Shown: one piece after another, positions 58,638 to 64,000 of the stretch
Layout of the letters: every line of letters starts with the position of its first letter
Numbering within the stretch: the first letter of the stretch is position 1
NCBI RefSeq assembly: GCF_029850875.1
Contig: NZ_JAOVAM010000004.1
Location: 124,001-188,000 of the forward strand
Source: Rothia similimucilaginosa
Lineage (GTDB): Bacteria > Actinomycetota > Actinomycetes > Actinomycetales > Micrococcaceae
DNA length: 64,000 nt
Reading direction: 5' to 3'
The notes under the pieces: model-generated
The model's input: the letters and a program-made list of their open reading frames with translations, nothing else
The model's database searches: none
What the model was told of the DNA's origin: nothing
Translations under genes and position numbers: made by a program

Positions 58638-58657
58638 TATGTCATACGTTTGACATA
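58638..58657. promoter_or_regulatory. ScrR operator overlapping the PTS promoter
   Basis: tatgtcatacgtttgacata, a near-perfect 20-bp palindrome (one mismatched pair). On the minus strand a -35-like TTTACA lies 6 nt upstream of it and a TATGAC at its far end is the likely -10, so a bound repressor would block RNA polymerase. Shares 15 of 20 bases with the site before scrR. Confidence 0.7.
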
Positions 58658-58698
58658 TCAGATGTAAAACATGGTATCACGGGAAAGTTCTTAAATGC

Positions 58699-58733
58699 GA
58701 GGGCTCACTCTCCATGTGGAGGAGTGAGCCCTC
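58699..58733 (-). terminator. Terminator of the sucrose hydrolase gene
   Basis: gagggctcactc (58699-58710) and gagtgagccctc (58722-58733), a 12-bp perfect stem, 63 nt past the stop. The following minus-strand sequence gcatttaag is only mildly T-rich. It makes scrB and scrA separate transcripts. Confidence 0.7.
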
Positions 58734-58795
58734 AGACATATTCAGAAATTACCGGAAACTACCTGCATAGGTGACTCCCAACGCCCAGAAAACAG

Positions 58796-60337
58796 CTAGA
58801 GGCGGCCATACTCCAGGGACAGCACCTCGCCACCGGTCAGGCGAACGCGGCGCTTATCGCCCCTGAAGAAGGTGCGAGCGGCCATAACCTCAGCACCCAT
58901 GGAGGCAACCAGCTTACCGCCCACGTACAGTTCAGTAGATGAACCGTCCACGAGCAGGTCAAACTCACGAATCTTCGAACGCTTCAGGGTTCGACGGCGC
59001 AGGCTACCACCCTCGGTGTAGCGGGTACCGCCACGGTCCATCTGCACAAAGTCCTTATCCAGAACGATGCTCAGAGCCACACCGTGGGTGTCCTTGATCT
59101 TCAACTTCACGCGCTCATCAGAGATATTCACGCGGCCGCGCAGACGGAAGGTCAGGGCATTCTTCAGCTCGACGAGCTTACCCTTCTCTTCCTCACGGTA
59201 CAGCGGGGTCATCTTCATCGCGTCGTTCAGTTGCGGAACCGGGCGCTGGAAAATCTTGCCGTTGCGCAGGTGCAGCTCACGCGGGTAAGTAAACATGTGC
59301 ACCCAGCGGTGGGTCCACGAGGGCAGGTCGTCCTGATCAGCATTGCCCAGCCAAGCAATCATCACAGGGGCATCGCCACTGGCAGTATGCGGTGCCTTCG
59401 GGTCGGAGGTCAGACCGGTGCCGGAGATGGTCTGCGGGGCGTAGAACTCGAAACCTGCATCCAGCTCGGTGAAGGAGGTCTCCACGGTGAACTTGAGAGT
59501 CTCGTTATCCAGCGAGCCGACAATGTAGCCGCTCTGGAAAATGTTGTTGTACTTCTCGCCGAGCGTCTGCATGCCCTGCGGGCTGAAAATCAGCACGTCA
59601 CGAATTTCGCCGGTCAGCTCATCACGCATGCTCAACAGGGAGGGGCACTCATACATATAGGTGCCCTCGAGACTCTTATCCTTGATACCCAGCTCACCGC
59701 GGAAGGTCCACTCGCGGCGGTCGGCGGAGGTGTACACGACCACGGCACCGGTCAGATCCTCACGCTGAGCACCAATGACCATCCACCACTCACCGTTGCG
59801 TTCAAAGACGTGCGGGTCACGGTAGTGCGCGGTGTAGCCCTTCTCAGGACCGGAAATCAGCGGGGGTAGCTGACGAGTCGGCTTCGCGTCCTCACCCGCA
59901 GTTGCCAGGACCTGGTAGGTTTCACGGTTGCCCTTCTCATCCTTCACATTACCGGTATAGAAGAACTCAAAACCGCCGGGAACTTTAATGCCGGAGCCGG
60001 AGTAGCAGCCGTGCGAGTCGTAGCGGCTATCGGGAACCAGTGCGGTCCCTTCATCGGTCCAGTGAGTCAAGTCCTCACTCACGGCGTGACGCCAGTAAAC
60101 CATACGCTCCGGATGCAGGGGCGAGTACTGGTAGAAGGCGTGGTAGCGCTTACCGTCAAAGACCAGACCGTTCGGGTCGTTCAGACGGCCCACCGGAGGT
60201 GCCAGGTGCAGTGTCGGGTAGTCGCGGTCTTCACGAACACCGGCACCGAAAGCATCCAGAACCTGCTGTGCTTCAGCCGCCAGATCGCGGTCAGGTCGCT
60301 GAGTTACGCTCTTCTTCTTTTTCTTCTGCTCGCTCAT
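58796..60337 (-). CDS. scrB: Sucrose-6-phosphate hydrolase, GH32
   Basis: Cleaves sucrose-6-phosphate to glucose-6-phosphate and fructose in the cytoplasm. 513 residues, no signal peptide (the start MSEQKKKKKS is basic and hydrophilic). Catalytic triad of GH32: nucleophile Asp 54 in RLNDPNG, RDP at 173-175 in YRDPHVF, and acid/base Glu 230 in YECPSLL. A C-terminal beta-sandwich follows about residue 370. Same strand as the PTS gene and just upstream of it; the promoter (TATGAT near 60388) lacks a convincing copy of the ScrR site. Confidence 0.9.
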   Translation of the reverse strand: MSEQKKKKKSVTQRPDRDLAAEAQQVLDAFGAGVREDRDYPTLHLAPPVGRLNDPNGLVFDGKRYHAFYQYSPLHPERMVYWRHAVSEDLTHWTDEGTALVPDSRYDSHGCYSGSGIKVPGGFEFFYTGNVKDEKGNRETYQVLATAGEDAKPTRQLPPLISGPEKGYTAHYRDPHVFERNGEWWMVIGAQREDLTGAVVVYTSADRREWTFRGELGIKDKSLEGTYMYECPSLLSMRDELTGEIRDVLIFSPQGMQTLGEKYNNIFQSGYIVGSLDNETLKFTVETSFTELDAGFEFYAPQTISGTGLTSDPKAPHTASGDAPVMIAWLGNADQDDLPSWTHRWVHMFTYPRELHLRNGKIFQRPVPQLNDAMKMTPLYREEEKGKLVELKNALTFRLRGRVNISDERVKLKIKDTHGVALSIVLDKDFVQMDRGGTRYTEGGSLRRRTLKRSKIREFDLLVDGSSTELYVGGKLVASMGAEVMAARTFFRGDKRRVRLTGGEVLSLEYGRL

Positions 60338-60608
60338 GTCTATCCGTTTTTGTGCATAGGAAATGTCTGGGTTATCTCATCCCATCATACGGCACCACTC
60401 CCCCGTTACCGGGCTCTAGGAGAGAGGCACCACAGTGCTCTCAGCCTCTCTCATCCGAGGCCCAAGGCGGTCACAGCGGCTTTCACCAGGTCATCACCGA
60501 CAGCAGGCGCAAAAGTTCCCGTATGCTACAGGAGAAAAGAACGGATACGGCAAGGCCCCAGACCTGCCCAAGTCTTCATGCCGGGGCGGGTTTGGGGCCA
60601 TTAAATGC
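60338..60608. other. scrB promoter region and gap to rplL
   Basis: About 270 nt without a gene. On the minus strand TATGAT (near 60388) may be the scrB -10 box. A hairpin gagagaggc/gcctctctc (60420-60428, 60444-60452) lies further upstream. Nothing else is assigned. Confidence 0.45.
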
Positions 60609-60645
60609 CGCGGGGCGGCGCATCCAGAAGATGCACCGCCCCGCG
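60609..60645 (-). terminator. Terminator of rplJ-rplL
   Basis: cgcggggcgg-c-gcat (60609-60623) pairs with atgc-a-ccgccccgcg (60631-60645), 22 nt past the rplL stop; the minus strand continues gcatttaat. Confidence 0.8.
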
Positions 60646-60666
60646 TAAGAATCGAGAAGAAGTCGA

Positions 60667-61041
60667 TTACTTGAGGGTGATGGTTGCGCCAGCAGCCTCG
60701 AGCTGCTCCTTAGCCTTCTCAGCGTCTTCCTTGGAAACGCCCTCGAGCAGAGCCTTGGGAGCGCTGTCAACCAGGTCCTTTGCTTCCTTCAGGCCGAGGG
60801 AGGTCAGGGCACGAACTTCCTTGATCACTGCGATCTTCTTGTCGCCAGCGGACTCCAGGATAACGTCGAACTCGGACTTCTCTTCAGCAGCCTCGCCTGC
60901 TGCGCCGCCTGCTACAACAGCAACGGGAGCTGCTGCGGTGACGTCGAACTCTTCCTCGAATGCCTTAACGAACTCGGAAACCTCAACCAGGGACAGTTCC
61001 TTGAATGCTGCAATGAGTTCTTCGATGGACAGCTTAGCCAT
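60667..61041 (-). CDS. rplL: 50S ribosomal protein L7/L12
   Basis: Stalk protein that recruits EF-Tu and EF-G to the ribosome. 124 residues: N-terminal dimer domain, an Ala/Gly-rich hinge ([14 protein letters not shown]), and C-terminal domain with [20 protein letters not shown], the factor-binding face. 156 nt after rplJ; a small gcgggc/gcccgc hairpin (61066-61081) lies in the gap. Confidence 0.98.
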   Translation of the reverse strand: MAKLSIEELIAAFKELSLVEVSEFVKAFEEEFDVTAAAPVAVVAGGAAGEAAEEKSEFDVILESAGDKKIAVIKEVRALTSLGLKEAKDLVDSAPKALLEGVSKEDAEKAKEQLEAAGATITLK

Positions 61042-61197
61042 TGTTTGGCTCCTTCACTATCTGGTGCGGGCTGACGCCCGCGGTGTAAATCTTCAGTACC
61101 TACCCCGAAAGGGTCGGTCAAATTTAGGGTGCGTTACACGCTGTTCGCGTTTACGCTGCTGAGTATCTCAGCGCTGGTGCAGTGGCACGCAAGGGGC

Positions 61198-61728
61198 TTA
61201 TGCCTCTTCCGAAGCCTCCTCGGCAGCAGCGGGAGCTGCGCCTTCCTGCTCCTCCAGCTTGACGCGCAGTGCGTCCACAACCTGTGCGATGCGTGCGATG
61301 GTAGCCTTTGCACCACCTGCAACCTTGGACAGCAGAACCTCGCGGGATTCCAGGTCAGCGTAGCGCTTGACGTCGTCCTCGGTCAGAGCGGCACCTTCGT
61401 AGTAACCGTTCTTCACGATCAGCTGGGGGTTAGCCTTGGCAAAGTCACGCAGGCCCTTAGCAGCATCAATCAGGTCGCCCTTGATGAATGCCAATGCGGA
61501 GGGACCCTGGAGGTGGCCTTCGAATACGTCGATGCCAGCTTCCTTAGCTGCGATAGCAGCCAGCGTGTTCTTCACCACGGCGTATTCGGTCTCTGCACCG
61601 AGTGCGCGGCGCAGCTCCTTGAGCTGTGCAACAGTGAGACCGCGGTATTCGGTCAGGATGACTGCGTTCGAAGCTTCGAAGAGTTCCTTCAGCTCGGATA
61701 CTGCAGCGATCTTTTCCTGAGTCGCCAT
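61198..61728 (-). CDS. rplJ: 50S ribosomal protein L10
   Basis: Stalk base protein that binds L7/L12 dimers and, in many bacteria, its own leader mRNA. ATG 61728 follows GAAGGA; 176 residues starting MATQEKIAAVSELKELFEA, with TEYRGLTVAQLKELRRAL and VVKNTLAAIAA. The frame open to 61866 upstream is not used. The C-terminus is Ala/Glu-rich. Confidence 0.98.
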   Translation of the reverse strand: MATQEKIAAVSELKELFEASNAVILTEYRGLTVAQLKELRRALGAETEYAVVKNTLAAIAAKEAGIDVFEGHLQGPSALAFIKGDLIDAAKGLRDFAKANPQLIVKNGYYEGAALTEDDVKRYADLESREVLLSKVAGGAKATIARIAQVVDALRVKLEEQEGAAPAAAEEASEEA

Positions 61729-62027
61729 GGTAGTTCCTTCTTCCGATTCTTGTAAGGTCGCCGGTAGAGCCTCGAAGCATTTATTGCAAGCAATAAAAAA
61801 TGCCCCGACGCGTAGGCGTACGAGGCGCGGTAGACGGCACCCTAAATGAGGGCAACGGCTATTCACTTCGAGTTACCTACGCGGGCGGCGATTTCTAGTG
61901 AAATCTGCTCTTATCAGAACCCTGTTCTTTGCCTCCACCGAGGTGGCGATAAAGGACATAGTTCTAGACCGGCGGTCTTTGGTTTACTCATCATCTCAGG
62001 TCAAAGCCTGAATCGCAAGTTAAAAAC
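61729..62027 (-). promoter_or_regulatory. rplJ leader, candidate L10 control structure
   Basis: Within the ~140 nt before rplJ, gcctcg (61769-61774) can pair with cgaggc (61821-61826), enclosing two hairpins: one around 61777-61803 (gcatttattgc, aa, gcaataaaaaatgc) and acgc/gcgt at 61808-61819. A three-way junction of this sort is how L10 leaders usually look, but kink-turn bases were not verified. Upstream of 61870 lies the probable promoter, not located. Confidence 0.4.
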
Positions 62028-62049
62028 GTGATTAAGCGGGGTTAATCAC
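62028..62049 (-). terminator. Terminator of the ABC ATPase gene
   Basis: gtgattaa (62028-62035) and ttaatcac (62042-62049); on the minus strand the hairpin is followed by gtttttaac. About 68 nt past the stop. Confidence 0.75.
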
Positions 62050-62116
62050 TTAAATCTCTTCTGTAAGCTGGTTAACCCGCTCTTTCTCCTCAGCTAAAAG
62101 CCAGCAAAGATGCATT

Positions 62117-63244
62117 CTAGAGGTAAAAACGCTTTCCTTCCGAGAACAAGAAGCAACGCTCAGCAGCCACACCCAGGTGCACTTGCTCCCCAACACTTAG
62201 GGAGGAGCCGCCCTGCGCATCTGGGATAAAGAACTCAAGCTCCTGACCGGCACGCACTCGTGTATACATTCGGGCACTCAGCTCAGAATCCGCCGAAGCC
62301 CGCCGAGATTCCAGAGGTAGGGAAACCGTCTCCAGCAGACGCGCACAGTACAGCATTCCACCCACCAGATGACGGCTGCCAAGCACCTGCACCGGCAGGG
62401 CATGAGCAGCATCTGCCGCCACAGGGTACAAAGCGGTTGCACGAATCGCAAGCTCACACCCGATAGGAAGAGACTCCGAATCCTCAAGAGCCAAAAGGTT
62501 CAGGGCCGGCGCCGCCATAAGCTTCGCCACCTGCAGAGTATGCGGATGCGCCAGCAGCCGCTCCGGAGTATCCACCTGCACCAGGTAGCCGGCGTCCATA
62601 ACCGCCACCCGCTGTCCCAGCATGAGCGCCTCATTCTGATCATGGGTCACGTACAGACCCGTAAAACCGTAGCGCTGATGCAGACGCACAATATCCGCGC
62701 GGATACTCGCGCTCATCTGTTCATCTACACTCGCCAGCGGCTCATCAAAAAGAACTACCGGAGCACGACGAATCAAAGCACGCGCAATACCCACACGCTG
62801 AACCTGACCACCCGACAACTGAGAAGGCTTACGAGACTCCAACCCCTCAAGCTTCAACGCCTCCAGCAGCTCACGGTAGTAGTCCATATCAACCCCACCT
62901 GAAAACGCACCCAGCCGGGTCGGGAAGAGAATATTGTCCTTAACGCTCAAGTGCGGGTACAGAATAGGGCGCTGAAAAACCACACCCACCGAGCCGCGCT
63001 CCAGAGGCTGACCAGCATAGGTCACCCGACCCGCGCTCGGATCCTCCAAACCGGCAATAATGCGCAGCAGAGTGGACTTACCCGTACCCGAAGAACCAAC
63101 CAGAGAAATCAGCTCACCGGGATGCACATCCAGGTCGATCTCATTCAGAACCGCCGTATCGGGGCCAAAGGTCTTAGCGACGCCTCGAATACGCAGGCCT
63201 TCAAAAGGCTCCGCCACGGCAGATGAGTAGGATGCAGAAGTCAT
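62117..63244 (-). CDS. ABC transporter ATPase with C-terminal regulatory domain (MsmK/PotA type)
   Basis: 375-residue ATP-binding protein of an importer. Walker A GSSGTGKST (about 50-58), signature LSGGQVQRVGIARAL, Walker B VVLFDEPLAS, and switch His in VTHDQNEA. After about residue 235 comes a TOBE-like region typical of sugar and polyamine importers, ending EQVHLGVAAERCFLFSEGKR. No permease or binding protein gene is adjacent, so it may energise transporters encoded elsewhere, as MsiK/MsmK proteins do. Not typical of ModC: lacks the usual DxLSGGExQR form. Confidence 0.82.
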   Translation of the reverse strand: MTSASYSSAVAEPFEGLRIRGVAKTFGPDTAVLNEIDLDVHPGELISLVGSSGTGKSTLLRIIAGLEDPSAGRVTYAGQPLERGSVGVVFQRPILYPHLSVKDNILFPTRLGAFSGGVDMDYYRELLEALKLEGLESRKPSQLSGGQVQRVGIARALIRRAPVVLFDEPLASVDEQMSASIRADIVRLHQRYGFTGLYVTHDQNEALMLGQRVAVMDAGYLVQVDTPERLLAHPHTLQVAKLMAAPALNLLALEDSESLPIGCELAIRATALYPVAADAAHALPVQVLGSRHLVGGMLYCARLLETVSLPLESRRASADSELSARMYTRVRAGQELEFFIPDAQGGSSLSVGEQVHLGVAAERCFLFSEGKRFYL

Positions 63245-63307
63245 TCCCCCATTATCGCCGAAACTCGCACCCGGTACGGGCGCAGAAGATAAGCGCCGTC
63301 ATAAAAA

Positions 63308-63326
63308 GGTGCGTGAACCTCACACC
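63308..63326 (-). terminator. Terminator after the TDT transporter gene
   Basis: On the minus strand ggtgtgaggttcacgcacc folds into a short hairpin followed by tttttat, 20-38 nt past the stop. Confidence 0.6.
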
Positions 63327-63345
63327 GGAGTCTCATGCGAGCACC

Positions 63346-64000
63346 CTAGCTCGGGCGCACCAGCAGACGACCCTGCGACGTCACATACGCCACACCGCCC
63401 CACAGGAAGACCAAGAAACCGGTACCAATCACCATCAGCACAATACCCAGCGGGTTCACCACGTTCGCGGCGCTTAAATGCACGCCGGTAGAAACCATTG
63501 CACCCATACCGAAGGAGAAACCCCACAGGCTCATGGAGAAGCCGCCCTCCATAATCCAGGGCAGCAGGCGCATCAGGAAAATCAGCTGCAAAATGCCGTA
63601 ACCGGTCATGATGAGGAAGAACCAGTCCACCATGCCACCATTAGCCGCAAGATACGCGTTACCTCCTACAAACGGCGGAGCCAACTGCACACCCATCAGA
63701 CCGCGCTCACCAACATTCATCGGAGCCAGGTTACGCAGACGATTCAAGATCGCAGACTCAACGCTGAACCACGAGATCAGGCCCGCGCCGAAGAAAAACA
63801 TCGCCGCGTCCTTCCAACCCATCATGCCCATCGCGGTTGCCGTCGCAAAGTTCGTCGCAACTGTCGGCAGGTAGAGTACCGGAGTGGTCGCCTCCGCCAC
63901 ATGGGTACCGCGCCACATACCCGCTATACGGTGGGAGGCAAAGTACAGCTGCCCCAGAGCACCAAGAATCGCCAGAGCATAACCCAGGTAGGACAGGTAC
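63346..64000 (-). CDS. TDT-family (TehA-like) membrane transporter, 5' end outside window
   Basis: The frame is open from the stop at 63346 to the right edge, so only the C-terminal ~218 residues are seen. Alternating hydrophobic helices and the motif NVGERGLMGVQLAPPFVGGNAY are typical of the tellurite-resistance/dicarboxylate transporter family; FFFGAGLISWFSVESAIL and GFSFGMGAMVSTGVHL are further helices. Substrate cannot be told (dicarboxylate, sulfite and tellurite exporters share the fold). Same strand as the ABC ATPase 100 nt downstream, with a terminator between. Confidence 0.85.
   Translation of the reverse strand, partial: YLSYLGYALAILGALGQLYFASHRIAGMWRGTHVAEATTPVLYLPTVATNFATATAMGMMGWKDAAMFFFGAGLISWFSVESAILNRLRNLAPMNVGERGLMGVQLAPPFVGGNAYLAANGGMVDWFFLIMTGYGILQLIFLMRLLPWIMEGGFSMSLWGFSFGMGAMVSTGVHLSAANVVNPLGIVLMVIGTGFLVFLWGGVAYVTSQGRLLVRPS

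Noticed and set aside
60330-60365. ScrR operator before scrB
   Set aside because: atgtctatccgttttt has a loose likeness to the operator, but arm spacing and the second arm do not fit.
62117-63244. The missing modC
   Set aside because: Signature and C-terminal region fit the sugar/polyamine importer ATPases better, and it is 12 kb from modAB.
1-64000. tRNA genes, CRISPR arrays, insertion sequences or prophage
   Set aside because: No T-loop/anticodon patterns in the intergenic regions, no regularly spaced repeats, no transposase or integrase coding sequence.

Overview
The window looks like the chromosome of a high-GC Gram-positive bacterium of the Micrococcaceae, most likely a Rothia close to R. 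mucilaginosa. This rests on the sequence of the ribosomal and RNA polymerase proteins (rpoB begins MVASSTSN, as in Arthrobacter-type relatives), a wall-anchored protein with an LAxTG-type sorting signal, and a full respiratory nitrate reductase locus beside sucrose PTS genes. The genus call is an inference from protein resemblance, not from a search. No phage, insertion sequence, CRISPR array or tRNA gene was seen.

Layout. 1-640: start of the spc operon (rplX partial, rplN). 641-5302: an insertion between the two classical ribosomal protein operons, holding a candidate small RNA (about 1611-1745, + strand), a possible 5S rRNA remnant, and a large wall-anchored surface protein. 5303-10536: S10 operon, minus strand (rpsJ-rplC-rplD-rplW-rplB-rpsS-rplV-rpsC-rplP-rpmC-rpsQ). 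11027-14458: a giant polytopic membrane protein of unknown function, divergent from S10. 15177-19599: str operon (rpsL-rpsG-fusA-tuf). 20264-21422: a multiply broken neutral ceramidase gene. 21923-29442: rpoB-rpoC. 29699-35599: serine and glycine catabolism (sdaA, gcvT, gcvP). 35887-44074: narGHJIK. 44153-54327: molybdenum cofactor and molybdate uptake genes in two divergent groups. 54466-60337: sucrose regulator, sucrose PTS and sucrose-6-phosphate hydrolase, with a broken GNAT gene. 60667-61728: rplL and rplJ. 62117-64000: an orphan ABC ATPase and a TDT-family transporter cut by the right edge.

How the genes work together. The 35.9-54.3 kb block is a nearly self-contained nitrate respiration island. 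ModA and ModB take up molybdate; MoaA, MoaC, MoaD, MoaE, a MoeZ-type sulfurylase, Mog and two MoeA paralogues build the cofactor; a MobA-like protein makes the guanylated form; NarGHI with chaperone NarJ is the enzyme, and NarK moves nitrate or nitrite. The ATPase ModC is absent from the block. In the sucrose block the LacI-type repressor gene and the PTS gene carry matching 20-bp operator-like sites, so one repressor probably controls both.

The less ordinary parts are the non-coding and decayed sequences: the candidate small RNA, a promoter followed by possible RNA structure downstream of the giant membrane protein gene, the ceramidase relic with a run of 11 C on its coding strand, and several other homopolymeric G/C runs at or near gene starts. 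No wholly new multi-gene system was found.
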